Shown one piece after another: positions 54,497-64,000 of a stretch of DNA of 64,000 bases (its first letter is position 1; each line of letters begins with the position of its first letter). The notes beneath the pieces were generated by a model. That model did no database searches, was not told the DNA's origin, and saw only the letters and a program-made list of their open reading frames with translations. This DNA comes from Hyphomonadaceae bacterium JAD_PAG50586_4. Lineage in GTDB: Bacteria; Pseudomonadota; Alphaproteobacteria; Caulobacterales; Aquidulcibacteraceae. The stretch is from positions 3,863,501 to 3,927,500 of the forward strand of contig CP096134.1 of the NCBI GenBank assembly GCA_023242925.1, given 5' to 3'. The position numbers and the translations under genes were made by a program.

Positions 54497-56862
54497 ATGA
54501 CGACGACCAAGCCGCAGCGTTTGCCGCTTCTGACCACATTGCTCAGCGGAGCCGCACTCGCCGGCCTTATGTCCACGCCCGCGATCGCGCAGGATACAAA
54601 TGCCGACGAGGAAATTGTCGTGACAGCGACCCGGCGCGCTGAGGACATTCTTGATGTCCCCTACAATATCAGTGCGGTGACAGGCGCGCAGATCGAAGAA
54701 GCGCGGATGCGCGATAGCACCGAATTGCTTCGCTCCATCCCTGGCGTCAGCGTCGTCGATCGCGGCGAACGCAACTCAGCGACTGTCAATGGCGTGCGCA
54801 TTCGGGGTCTCAACGTCGACAGCGCGGCTTTGGGCGATTACGCGGTGTCGGCGGTATCGACCGTCTCCACCTACGTGAACGACACGCCGATCTTCGCCAA
54901 CTTCCTGTTGACCGATATCGCCCAGGTCGAGGTGCTGCGCGGCCCGCAAGGCACGCTCTACGGCTCTGGCGCACTCGGCGGCACGGTACGCTACATTATG
55001 AATGCGCCAGAGATCGGCGCGTATGGCGGACAGGGTCAGATTTCGCTCTCGCAAGTAGAAGGCTCCGAGGACGCTGGTTGGGGTGGCGATCTGACGATCA
55101 ACCTGCCCCTTGGCGACCGCGCCGCATTCCGCGGCACAATCGCGCGCGCCGATTATCCCGGCGTCACCGATTACGTGAACCTCTATGAACTCGACTCAGG
55201 CGGCATTCCGACAGCGCCCAGCGGCGTTCTGAATCCGGCCGCCTCCTACACATCACGCGAAGACGCAGACACGGTCGATGTTTGGTTTGGCCGCGCGAGC
55301 CTGCTTGTGAAGCCGACGGATACGATTGATCTCACGCTCAATTATTTCCATCAAAGCGACGAGATTGGCGGCCGCCGCGGTCAGACATTGGGGTCGGACG
55401 GCTTTGGCAATCCTTACGGAGATTATGAGAGCGGGTCGATCCAGCTTGAGCCGTCGGATCGCGATCTCGATCTCATCTCGCTTGAAGCCAACATCGACCT
55501 CGGCTTTGCCACGCTGACGTCGAGCACGTCCTACTACGATCATTCCGGCTCAAGCATCAGTGAGAACACAGGCTTTTACGCCCAAGCCGGCTTCTTGGGC
55601 TTCTATTACAATTACCCACGCCCGATGGCCTCGGCGGTGCGCACCTTCGCCGATGAATCGATCGTCCAAGAATTGCGCCTCGTCAGCAACGACGGCGGCA
55701 ATTTCGACTATGTCGTGGGCTATTATTATCAGGACCAAAATCGCGTCTCGACGCAACAAAGCTATTTGCGCGGTTTCAAGCAATGGTGGGATGCGCTGTT
55801 CGTAGGATCGCCGCTCATTCAGGCGGCGGTCACCGGCGATCAGGATTTCGACTATTCACGCGATGAGGATTTCGTCGACCAGGCGCTGTTCGGTGAATTG
55901 ACCTGGCACGTTAGCGATCGGCTCGACATCACGGGCGGCGTGCGCGCCTTTTCCAACGAAGCCGAAAACACGACCTACATGGATCTGCCGCTCTATGCGG
56001 GCGCATTCACCCCGACGACGTCGGTGTTCGACACGGACGACGACGGTGCGCTATGGAAATTGAACGCGGCGCTCGAGTTCGGCGACGACGATTTGCTCTA
56101 CGCCACCTGGTCTCAGGGTTATCGCCGTGGCGGCACCAACGCTGTGCCGACAAGCGGCACGTTCGCGGAAGACCCCGCTGGCAAACCTACGATAGCGACC
56201 GCGTCGATAATTACGAAGTCGGGATCAAGGGCCGTTTCAACGGCGTGCGCTACGACGCCAGCCTCTTCTACATTGACTGGCAAGACGCGCAGCTCAATAC
56301 GGCGACGCCAAATTGGGGCTTCTTCGCAGTCCAGAATTCTGGCGGCGCGCACTCCACGGGGCTCGAACTCCAGCTTTCCGGCATGCTCAGCAATGAGTGG
56401 GGATATAGCTTCGGCTACACCTATCTGCAGGCGGAACTCGACGAGGATTTCTACTCGCCGATCGGCACGCTCATCGATCTGGAAGGCAACGCCTTGCCGG
56501 GCGCACCCGAGCACATGCTCAATGGCGCAATCGACTACACGCGCGCCCTCGGGAATTACACCTTCTTTGCGCGTCTTGATGGCTTCTATCAATCCGACAC
56601 CCGCAACGCGATCAGCCAATCGCCCCTCTTCGATGTCGACCTCGACGGCTTTGCCATTTTCAACGCCGTCGCCACACTCTCGTCGGAGAGCTGGGACCTC
56701 TCGTTCTGGGTCAAAAATATCGGCAATGAAGCAGGCGCTACCGGACGCTACACCGAAGCCTATATGGGGACCGACCCAGCTGAGGGATATTACGGGAATG
56801 GATCGAAAGACCTCATCTCCCTTCCTCGCACCGTCGGCGCCACGCTCGGCTTCCGCTTCTGA
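54497..56862 (+). CDS. TonB-dependent receptor (frameshifted)
   Basis: An outer-membrane receptor of 788 aa after repair. Signal peptide ending IAQ, TonB box EEIVVTATRR, plug (ELLRSIPGVSVVD, VEVLRGPQGTLYGSGALGG), 22-strand barrel and the final GATLGFRF. The first frame breaks near 56178 (DPA then GKP), and the next frame resumes WQTYDSDRVDNYEVG. One lost base in CCCCGC explains it. Because the first frame stays open into the next gene, it can be misread as a fusion. It imports an unknown substrate for the cluster. Confidence 0.92.
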
Positions 56863-56866
56863 TCCG

Positions 56867-58447
56867 ATGACCGCCGCCGCATCGCCCACGCACGATGTCG
56901 CGGCGGCCATCGCCCATGCCGATAAGCTGTTGCGCCTCGGCAAGCGCACTGCGGCGACGGACGCCATCGCCACACTCCTCAAGAAATCACCGGATCGCGC
57001 TGAGCCCCGGTTGCTGCGAGCGCGCCTCGATCAAATCGAAGGTGATTTCGCTGCGATGCTAAGCGCAGCACGGCAGGCGATCGCCCTAGCCCCCGACAGT
57101 ATCATTGCGAGCTTTATCTGCATCGAAGCTGAAACGATGGCCGGCGAGACCGCCCGCGCGCGCGTTCGCTTGGGCAATTTGGTCGAGCGCTATCAAAGCG
57201 ACGCGCACGTCTTGCGGCGCGCCGCAGAAACCTACACCCATCTGGGCGCCCATGCCGACGCTGATCGCTGCATTCAAGCCGCATGCGCTTTGCGTCCCGA
57301 CGATATCGAAGCCCAATTTCAAGCGGCCTCTTGCGCGCTGGCGATGGGTCGCCTTGGTCAAGCCGAAGCATTGCTCGACGATGTGATCGCCCGCAAGCCG
57401 ACCGATTTTGACGCGCACTACAATCGCGCAACGCTGCGGCGGCAGACGCCGGAGCGCAATCATCTCGCCGCGCTCGAAACCGCACTTGCGTCTATCGGCG
57501 CCGAACGCGCGCCGCCGGCGCTCTCGTACGCACTGGCGAAAGAATACGAGGACCTTGGCGAGACCGAGCGCTCGTTCGATCACCTTGAGCGAGGCGCCGC
57601 CGCGCGACGGCGTGCGATGACCTACAATGTAGAGGCCGATGTCGCCGCCATGCGCGAAATCGAAACGCACTTTGGCGCCGCCTTCTTTGCGCGCACCGCA
57701 CGCGGCTTCGAAACCGAAGCGCCGATCTTCGTCATTGGCCTGCCGCGAAGCGGCACGACCTTGGTGGACCGCATACTCAGTCGCCACGCGCGCGTGGAAA
57801 GCCGAGGCGAACTCAATGATCTAGCCCTTGCGGTAATGCGCGCCGCGGGGCGAACACCAGACAAATCGCAGCGCATCGCACGCGCAGCCAGCGCGGATTT
57901 GCCCACCCTGGGCGAAAGCTATGTCCGATCAGTGCGCGGCGGCGGAGCAAGCGCGCCGGTGTTTGTTGACAAAACGCCACTCAACTTTCTCTATCTCGGC
58001 ATCATCGCGCGCGCGTTGCCTAACGCAAAGTTCGTACATCTTGCGCGCCATCCGATGGCGAGCGGCTATGCGATGCTCAAAACACTCTTTCGCATGGGCT
58101 ATCCGTTCTCGTACGCGCAGGACGATATCGCACGCTATCAGATCGCATATCTCGGCTTGATGCGGCATTGGCGCGAGCAGCTCGGCGAACGCGTGCTCTA
58201 TGTGCGGTACGAAGACTTGGTCAATCATCAAGAGCGCGAGACGCGCCGCCTGCTCGCCCATTGTGAATTGGATTGGGATCCAGCGTGCCTCTCGTTTAAC
58301 GAGGCGACCAGCCCCAGCGCCACGGCGAGTGCGGCCCAAGTACGACGCCCGCTCTATCGCGACTCGCTCGAGCAGTGGCGACGTTACGCGCATCGATTGC
58401 CCGTGCTGGCGGCCCATCTCAAAGCCGCGGGGATCGACATCGCATGA
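56867..58447 (+). CDS. TPR-containing sulfotransferase
   Basis: A 526-aa protein. The N-terminal half (to about 260) is built of TPR-like helical repeats. The C-terminal half is a PAPS-dependent sulfotransferase: the 5'-phosphosulfate loop is FVIGLPRSGTTLVDRILSRH and the 3'-phosphate loop includes KFVHLARHPMASGYAML. It starts at ATG 56867, four bases after the TonB receptor stop. Proteins of this type recur next to TonB receptors in sphingomonads and Caulobacterales. Possibly it sulfates a cell-surface or imported compound; also possibly a chaperone-like partner of the receptor. Confidence 0.88.
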   Translation: MTAAASPTHDVAAAIAHADKLLRLGKRTAATDAIATLLKKSPDRAEPRLLRARLDQIEGDFAAMLSAARQAIALAPDSIIASFICIEAETMAGETARARVRLGNLVERYQSDAHVLRRAAETYTHLGAHADADRCIQAACALRPDDIEAQFQAASCALAMGRLGQAEALLDDVIARKPTDFDAHYNRATLRRQTPERNHLAALETALASIGAERAPPALSYALAKEYEDLGETERSFDHLERGAAARRRAMTYNVEADVAAMREIETHFGAAFFARTARGFETEAPIFVIGLPRSGTTLVDRILSRHARVESRGELNDLALAVMRAAGRTPDKSQRIARAASADLPTLGESYVRSVRGGGASAPVFVDKTPLNFLYLGIIARALPNAKFVHLARHPMASGYAMLKTLFRMGYPFSYAQDDIARYQIAYLGLMRHWREQLGERVLYVRYEDLVNHQERETRRLLAHCELDWDPACLSFNEATSPSATASAAQVRRPLYRDSLEQWRRYAHRLPVLAAHLKAAGIDIA

Positions 58448-60592
58448 GACGCTCGCTCGCCCTCATCACCGCCTTCGCGTTGTTCATCTTCGCCGGGACT
58501 GCCGCCGCCGCGCCGGTGTTCACGGAGGATTTTGAGGATGGTGCGGCCGACAATTGGGCGCCTTCAGGCGGCGACACGCGCCTTACGCAGTATGCAGGCA
58601 ATACTTCGCTCCGTTTAAGCGGCAGCGCCGCTGTAGTGGGCGCAACCAGCACCAACGGCTTCACCGATGTCACCATTGCCGCAGCGATGGCGGCGCGCAG
58701 TCTTGAGGCGGGCGAGTATTGTTTGGTCGAAGCGTCGGCGGATGGCGGCCGCACATGGTTGCAGATAGTGCGGGTAGGTGACGGTCAGGACGATGGCGTA
58801 ACGTTACACACCGCGTCGGTGCGTGACGCGCGGCTGGATAATGCCCCGCGCTTGCTGATCGGCGCGCGCGTGTCCGGAAACGCGGATGACGATCAATGCT
58901 GGCTCGACAATGTGCGTGTCGTCGGCATCACACCCCAGATCGTTGGCGCCCGCGCCGCGTTGTCTCGAGACGTTTTGATGAGCGGTGCGATGGCCGCCGA
59001 TCTCTCGCCAATGGCGGCGTTCGCCCCAAGCGCCGACGCCAGCCCCCACACACACTTTTCGCGGGCGGCTAAGCTTCGATCCCAGCGTTTCCGGCTTCCG
59101 GATGTATCGCGACACGTTCAGCTATGATCGCGATGCGTCCGCGCGCTTGCGCGTATTGCCGTCGTTCGTGTTCGATCTGGTTCAGGAAGGCGACACGCTG
59201 ATCCCGCTTCAGCGTGGACCCCGTCCCAGCGATCATCCGTCGTGGGAGTACGCGGTGGAGCCCGGCCGCGTGTGGAACGAAGCCACTGACAATGGCATGA
59301 GCCGCGCGGCCCTGCCGTTTGCGCTGATCGAGACCAACGCCAATTGCACGCACAACGGTGTGCTGACGTTCTTGTTTGATGGAAACGGCGTCGTGTCTGA
59401 TGTCGCTTGGCAAATTGCGTCTGAGACATGCGCCTATCTGCAATTCGACGCTTGGGGCGGCGGGCGCGCCGTCTACGCGCCAGGCGATGACGGCGCGGCG
59501 GCGGTCGCAGCCTTTGCCCAAGAACGCACTGCGCGGATGCCCACACGCCCATTCTCGGTGCTCGCCAGCGACTATCCTGGCATCGACATCGGCGCATTTG
59601 CCGCGCCCGACGATGTCAACCCGGCCAATCTCACCACGTTCGGCGTGGTCGCGAATGGCGTGCACTATCTGGGCGGATGCGATACGCGCGCGGGACCCTA
59701 CCCGTTCTGTGAATCGCTGCTGTCGCCGTCCTACTCGCTCGCGAAATCGCTTTTGGGCGGCCTTGGCCTGATGCGCATGGAGATGCTGCATCCAGGGATA
59801 ATGGGCGAACTCGTTTCAGCGCATGTGCCGCAGTGCAACCGCTGGACCGGCGTCACGCTCGAACACGCGCTCGACATGACGACGGGACGCTATGTGTCCG
59901 CGGCAGATCAGGCGGACGAGAATTCCATGACGTCGAGCCGGTTCTTCATCTCCACGACGCATGCCGAGAAAATCGCGATTGCTTGCTCGCTCTTCCCGCG
60001 CCGAGAAGCGCCCGGGCGGCGGTGGGTTTATCACACCACAGACACCTATGTGCTGGGCGCTGCAATGGCGGACGTCTGGCGTGATCGCCATGGCGCTGAA
60101 GCGGATTTCTTCGATGATGTCCTCGTTGAGGGCATCTATGAGCCTTTGCACCTTAGCCCCACCATGCGCGCCACGCGTCGCACGATTGACGACGCGCGCC
60201 AGCCGTTGACCGGCTGGGGGCTCACGCTCACACGCGACGACATCGCCAAACTGGGCGCGTATCTTGCGGCGCCGCCACAAGGCGCGCCATTGGTTGCGCC
60301 CGCGCCGCTGGCGGCCGCCTTGCAGCGCGCTTCAACCGACCGCGGACTTGAAGCTGGCGGCGCAGCTCTGCGCTACAATAACGGCTTTTGGGCCTTCAAC
60401 GCACAAGTGGCGTTGAACTGCGCCGATCCAGTCTGGATTCCGTTTCTGTCAGGCTTCGGCGGCGTGCTGGTGGCGCTGATGCCGAATGGCGTCGTCTATT
60501 ATTTCGTTAGCGACGGCGGCGATTATCGCTGGGCGCGCGCCGCACGTGCGGCAAACACCATTGCGCCAATGTGTGCGCGGACACATCCATGA
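58444..60592 (+). CDS. Exported serine hydrolase with N-terminal lectin-like domain (frameshifted)
   Basis: About 715 aa after repair. A signal peptide (ending AAA) precedes a jelly-roll/lectin-like domain (EDFEDGAADNWAPSGG to CWLDNVRVVG), then a class-C beta-lactamase-fold domain with SPSYSLAKSLLG (S-x-x-K) and YHTTDTYVLG. The switch near 59041-59050 (CCCCC-ACACACAC) needs one base removed or two added. ATG overlaps the sulfotransferase stop (ATGA). It may act on an ester, peptide or lactam outside the inner membrane, feeding the transporter. Confidence 0.85.
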
Positions 60593-61803
60593 CCACGATT
60601 GGCGAAACACCGCGCCGCTTCCCGCGCGCCGCGCCCAATGGCTTGATCGCCAGCGTCCTGCTCGCGTTTCTGGCAACGGCAGGCTTGTTTTACGTCAACA
60701 TCATGTCGGCTATCGTAGCCGGCGTCGCGGATGGCTTGGGCGTCAGCGAGCAACAAGCCGGCTGGGTTGGTTCGGCGAACATATACGGCGCCGCCGCCGG
60801 CGCGTTAGTGGCTGTGTTCATCGTCAAGCATATCCCCTGGCGGCCGGTCGCGATCGCTGCATTGCTCGTATTGATTGCTCTTGATGTGGGCTCATCGCTC
60901 ATTCGCTCAATCGACCTCTTGGTGGGCATGCGCTTTCTGCACGGCCTGATCGGCGGCGGTTTGGTTGGCGTAGCCTTCGGCGTTGTCTCACGCACCCGTT
61001 CTCCGGACCGCGTATTCGGTATGTTGCTGGCCGTGCAATTCGGGCTTGGTGGACTGGGCGTCATGTTGCTGCCGCCGCTCGCGCCAATCTACGGCACACA
61101 AGCTTTGTTCTTTGCGCTCGCTGCCTTTAGCGGCGTGACGCTTCTGATGGTGCCGTTCCTCGACGACTACCCACTCGAGCGTAAACAGATCGACGTAAGC
61201 GCCGTAGCCGCCAATGCGACAATTCGCTGGGCGCCTCTGATTGCAACTTTGTTCGCCGTGTTTCTGTTTCAAGCCGGCAACATGGCGCTCGGCGCCTACA
61301 TCTTCGGCGTCGGCCGCGGCTACGGCCTGGAGACGCCGTTTATTGGCGCAGCAGTTGGTTGGGCGACTTGGATCGGCATTCTGGGGTGCTTGTTTGTCAT
61401 TGTGCTTGGCGTTCGCTTTGGCCGCACGCTCTTGATGGCCGCGGCAATGGTGCTGACGCTGGTCGGCACGCTGGCGTTTCACTGGAGCGCCAACCCGATC
61501 ATATTCGTCGCCGCCAATATCGGTACGGCCATCACGTGGTCATTCGTCATTTCATATCTCTTGGGCATGAGCGCGGAATTCGATCATGCGGGGCGCACGG
61601 CCGCGATGGCGGGTTTTGCCTCCAAGATGGGGCTAGCAACAGGTCCCTTCTTGGGCGGCGCATTGATCACAGAGCATGTGTACGGGCCGCTGATCAACGC
61701 CTCCGCACTGGTGTTGGCCCTCAGCACGATCGCCATGCTTTGGCCCGCCGCCCAACTCGATAAGGCGCGTATAGCCGCGCCCAACGCAACGGATACGCCA
61801 TGA
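60589..61803 (+). CDS. MFS transporter
   Basis: A 404-aa major facilitator with twelve helices. The start at 60589 overlaps the hydrolase stop (ATGA). Glycine-rich helices and MRFLHGLIGGGLVGVAFGVV are typical. It is likely to carry the product of the exported hydrolase across the inner membrane. Direction and substrate are not certain. Confidence 0.85.
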   Translation: MTTIGETPRRFPRAAPNGLIASVLLAFLATAGLFYVNIMSAIVAGVADGLGVSEQQAGWVGSANIYGAAAGALVAVFIVKHIPWRPVAIAALLVLIALDVGSSLIRSIDLLVGMRFLHGLIGGGLVGVAFGVVSRTRSPDRVFGMLLAVQFGLGGLGVMLLPPLAPIYGTQALFFALAAFSGVTLLMVPFLDDYPLERKQIDVSAVAANATIRWAPLIATLFAVFLFQAGNMALGAYIFGVGRGYGLETPFIGAAVGWATWIGILGCLFVIVLGVRFGRTLLMAAAMVLTLVGTLAFHWSANPIIFVAANIGTAITWSFVISYLLGMSAEFDHAGRTAAMAGFASKMGLATGPFLGGALITEHVYGPLINASALVLALSTIAMLWPAAQLDKARIAAPNATDTP

Positions 61804-63077
61804 CCACCAATTCCGAACTCCTCGCCCGCCGCGCCAAAGCCGTGCCGCGCGGGGTTTCCACTGCGACACCGATCTTCACTGCACGCGCCGAAAATGCGCG
61901 CCTGTGGGACGTAGAGGGGCGCGAATATATCGACTTCGCCGGCGGCATCGCCGTTCTGAATACCGGCCACCGGCACCCCAAAGTGATCGAAGCCGTGCGC
62001 GCGCAGCTGGAGTGCGTCACGCACACCGCGTTCCAAGTCAGCGCCTATGAGCCCTACATCGCGCTCGCTGAAAAGCTCAACGCGCGCGCCCCAATTCCGG
62101 GCGATGCGAAAACCATCTTCTTCACCACCGGGGCTGAAGCGGTCGAGAACGCCGTGAAGATCGCGCGCGCCGCCACCGGGCGCACCGGCATCATCTCCTT
62201 CACCGGCAGCTTCCACGGCCGCACCACGCTCACCATGGCGATGACTGGCAAGGTAGCACCCTACAAACAGCAATTCGGCCCATCCGTGCCGGATGTCTTC
62301 CACGTCCCATTCCCGCTCGCGCGCTACGGCGTCGATGTCGAGACGTCGCTACTCGTGCTCAATCACATCCTGCGCGCTGATGTGGAGCCCTCGCGCGTCG
62401 CCGCCATCGTGATCGAGCCGGTGCAAGGCGAAGGCGGCTTCCACATGGTCCCGCCCGAACTCATGCGCGCGCTGCGTGCGCTCTGCGACACGCACGGCAT
62501 CGTGCTGATCGCCGACGAGGTGCAGACTGGCTTTGGCCGCACCGGAAAGCTCTTCGCCATGGAGCATTACGACGTACAAGCCGACCTCATCACGATGGCC
62601 AAGTCGCTCGCAGGCGGCTTTCCGCTGTCCGGACTCGTTGGCCGCGCCGACATCATGGACAAAACCGATCCGGGCGGCCTCGGCGGCACCTATGGCGGCT
62701 CGCCGATCGGCTGCGCCGCAGCGCTTGCCGTACTCGACGTCATCGACAGCGAAGGTCTGCTTGCGCGCGCCAACGCGCTCGGCGACCGCGCCAAAGCAAA
62801 GCTCAAGGAAATCCAATCGCGCAATGACATGGCGCCCATCGACGACATTCGCGGCCCCGGCTCCATGATCGCCTTCGATCTGATCACCGAGCGCGGCGCC
62901 AAAACGCCCGACGGCGCCGCCGCCAAGCGCGTCACCACCCGCGCGCTCGAAGAGGGGCTCATCCTCCTCTCCTGCGGCGTCTCCGGCGAAACCATCCGCC
63001 TGCTCTATCCGCTGACCATCGAGGACGATCTGTTCGAGCAAGGTCTCGCCCGTCTTGATCTCGCATTGCGGCCGTAG
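61800..63077 (+). CDS. gabT: 4-aminobutyrate--2-oxoglutarate transaminase
   Basis: Class III aminotransferase of 425 aa that converts GABA, or a similar omega-amino acid, to its semialdehyde. FTTGAEAVENAVKIARAATG binds PLP phosphate, ADEVQTGFGRTGKLFAMEHY has the aspartate, and the lysine is K268 in TMAKSLAGGFP. The ATG overlaps the MFS stop (ATGA), the fourth link in the chain. No succinate-semialdehyde dehydrogenase is next to it. Confidence 0.92.
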   Translation: MTTNSELLARRAKAVPRGVSTATPIFTARAENARLWDVEGREYIDFAGGIAVLNTGHRHPKVIEAVRAQLECVTHTAFQVSAYEPYIALAEKLNARAPIPGDAKTIFFTTGAEAVENAVKIARAATGRTGIISFTGSFHGRTTLTMAMTGKVAPYKQQFGPSVPDVFHVPFPLARYGVDVETSLLVLNHILRADVEPSRVAAIVIEPVQGEGGFHMVPPELMRALRALCDTHGIVLIADEVQTGFGRTGKLFAMEHYDVQADLITMAKSLAGGFPLSGLVGRADIMDKTDPGGLGGTYGGSPIGCAAALAVLDVIDSEGLLARANALGDRAKAKLKEIQSRNDMAPIDDIRGPGSMIAFDLITERGAKTPDGAAAKRVTTRALEEGLILLSCGVSGETIRLLYPLTIEDDLFEQGLARLDLALRP

Positions 63078-63620
63078 AGATGATCATAACGTGCGCGCCA
63101 TATTCCGACGCGCTTGGATGCAGCCTGGTCTCTGCCAAGACCGATGCCCTCCGCAGTTTATTGGGATATGTGCGCCTTTGGATCTGCGGAGACACGCCGA
63201 CAACTCCGGAGATGCTCGCAAAAATGGTTGGAGGCGCGCAAGCAATGCGAGCCGCGCTTTAGGTGCGCTGCATCCGCGATCCTGAAATCGATCGATGGAT
63301 GCCGAACAACAGACGAGGCGATTTCTATTCGACGCAGATTGCGGACGCGAGCGCCCATTTAGATCGCTACGCAACCGGGACCTTTCATGCGCCTCTGCAG
63401 AGCAGCGTCCCGCACGCGGCCTGCAGTGCGCACACATCTGTCACCAAAGGCTGGTTCAAGACCGATGCGGCTTGAACCCCCGCAACATGCAAGAAATGCA
63501 CGAACGAGCGCCGGCCAGTTCCCCAGGATTGGCCGGCGTTTGCCCATTCTTGTCGCATGAAGCGTGCGCGCGCGCGCCAATCCATGCTAGAGTTCTTATC
63601 CACAGCCTCGCGATGATCCC
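63078..63620 (+). other. 543-base stretch without a confident gene; contains a terminator
   Basis: Short frames at 63080-63262 (starts MIITCAPYSDALGCSLV, ends AQAMRAAL) and 63263-63475 are open but have no clear ribosome-binding site or family. The only solid feature is the hairpin at 63509-63541. Confidence 0.4.
63509..63541 (+). terminator. Hairpin terminator
   Basis: CGCCGGCCA / TGGCCGGCG, a perfect 9-bp stem with a 12-base loop followed by TTT. It is the first terminator after gabT on the plus strand, so it may end the cluster's transcript. Confidence 0.65.
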
Positions 63621-63941
63621 ATGAAACCAAAAGAGCCTCCCGCCAACGACCACGCTCCCGACGCCAAGGCCCTCAAGCGAGGCGTGAAGGAGGTGTGGCA
63701 GGCGCTCCGGCTGGAGCGGCGCACGCGCGGCAAGTCGCTGGCGTCTGCCGATCTTGGCCAGTCAAGCGCAGTGCTCGCCAGCCTCGCGGAAGCGTTGAGT
63801 GCTTTGGCGCAGAGTTCGCGCGCACTTGAGAACGCGGAGATGCCGCCAAAGGCCGGCCGCAGACAAAAACGCACAACAAGCGAAGCGGTCAATTCGAAAG
63901 TGCGCGGGGAACCCAAGCGAAAGCGCCCCAAGCTCAAATAG
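63621..63941 (+). CDS. Small basic protein of unknown function
   Basis: A 106-aa highly charged protein (many Lys, Arg and Ala), with a helical middle (VLASLAEALSALAQSSRALE) and a very basic C-terminus. This looks like a small DNA- or RNA-binding or disordered protein. No family is recognised and there is no good ribosome-binding site at the ATG (63621). Confidence 0.45.
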   Translation: MKPKEPPANDHAPDAKALKRGVKEVWQALRLERRTRGKSLASADLGQSSAVLASLAEALSALAQSSRALENAEMPPKAGRRQKRTTSEAVNSKVRGEPKRKRPKLK

Positions 63942-63943
63942 CG

Positions 63944-64000
63944 GTGTCGCAAATCACCAGCGAAGTTGGACACTGGCGCATGCGCTCCCGCAAGCGTCGC
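63944..64000 (+). CDS. Possible start of the next gene, cut by the window edge
   Basis: A GTG two bases after the previous stop opens a frame SQITSEVGHWRMRSRKRR that runs off the window. Nothing more can be said. Confidence 0.25.
   Translation, partial: MSQITSEVGHWRMRSRKRR

Noticed and set aside
54494..58447. One 1317-aa protein
   Set aside because: The middle part is out of the receptor frame and reads as nonsense, while a different frame completes the TonB barrel; the sulfotransferase has its own ATG.
1..64000. Programmed frameshifting as the explanation for the split genes
   Set aside because: The shifts occur in unrelated genes with no common slippery sequence and no stimulatory structure, and orthologues are single-frame.
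1..64000. CRISPR arrays and rRNA genes
   Set aside because: No regular direct-repeat/spacer pattern and no rRNA-like stretch was seen on either strand.

Overview
The window looks like a high-GC alphaproteobacterial chromosome, most likely of the Caulobacterales/Hyphomonadaceae type. The markers are a mitofilin (Mic60-ancestor) gene next to hemY behind hemC-hemD, a DUF2474 microprotein behind cydAB, alphaproteobacterial families such as DUF5076, DUF6429 and COG4798, many TonB/patatin/SDR genes, and a palindromic mosaic repeat. The taxonomic call is an inference from gene content and order.

Layout. 1-9 kb: the end of folD, an APC amino-acid permease, pterin-4a-carbinolamine dehydratase, a cytochrome bd oxidase operon (cydA-cydB-DUF2474), two SDR oxidoreductases (one is 3-hydroxybutyrate dehydrogenase), a patatin and small exported proteins. 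9-21.5 kb: DUF350, a membrane-anchored serine protease, pyrF, a DUF2167 protein, a Rieske protein, gpsA, a TetR regulator followed by two paralogous 38-aa membrane microproteins, tsaD, then hemC-hemD-mitofilin-hemY and a patatin lipoprotein. 21.5-29.3 kb: a bifunctional fatty-acid oxidation enzyme, tRNA-Thr(CGU), then a loosely packed accessory stretch (DUF6429 remnant, cytochrome c lipoprotein, carboxylesterase, MsrB, sterol desaturase-like protein). 29.3-36.5 kb: a compact set with DUF1499, the TIGR04282 and TIGR04283 (arsenosugar-type) glycosyltransferases, TVP38/TMEM64, a mercuric-reductase-like flavoprotein, an MTA-phosphorylase-like enzyme, a radical SAM protein and DUF547. 36.8-40.6 kb: methyltransferases, DUF5076 and a TauD-type dioxygenase. 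40.7-48.7 kb: a complete kdp potassium-ATPase operon (27-aa ORF-kdpF-A-B-C-D-E). 48.7-51.4 kb: an IS91-family element with a tyrosine recombinase, lying just upstream of the kdp promoter. 51.5-63.1 kb: a MocR-like regulator without the PLP lysine, divergent from nitrilase-TonB receptor-TPR/sulfotransferase-serine hydrolase-MFS-gabT.

The two most promising undescribed systems are (i) the 51.5-63.1 kb cluster, whose last four genes are chained by ATGA overlaps and whose regulator/promoter region carries four copies of CTGGCGC(C/T)AT in two 23-bp-spaced pairs, and (ii) the 29.4-36.5 kb cluster, which has the logic of a radical-SAM nucleoside/sugar pathway (adenosyl chemistry, adenine removal, glycosyl transfer) but whose radical SAM protein does not look like ArsS. 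The paired 38-aa microproteins behind tetR are a third.

Important caveat: at least twelve conserved genes (folD, cydA, DUF2167, the fatty-oxidation gene, DUF6429, the flavoprotein, mtnP, DUF5076, kdpE, kdpA, the TonB receptor, the serine hydrolase) are broken by single frameshifts. Most are one-base losses, several in homopolymers, and every flanking frame is otherwise intact. This looks like uncorrected long-read sequencing error rather than gene decay. One consequence is an artificial 1317-codon open frame that appears to fuse the TonB receptor to the sulfotransferase.
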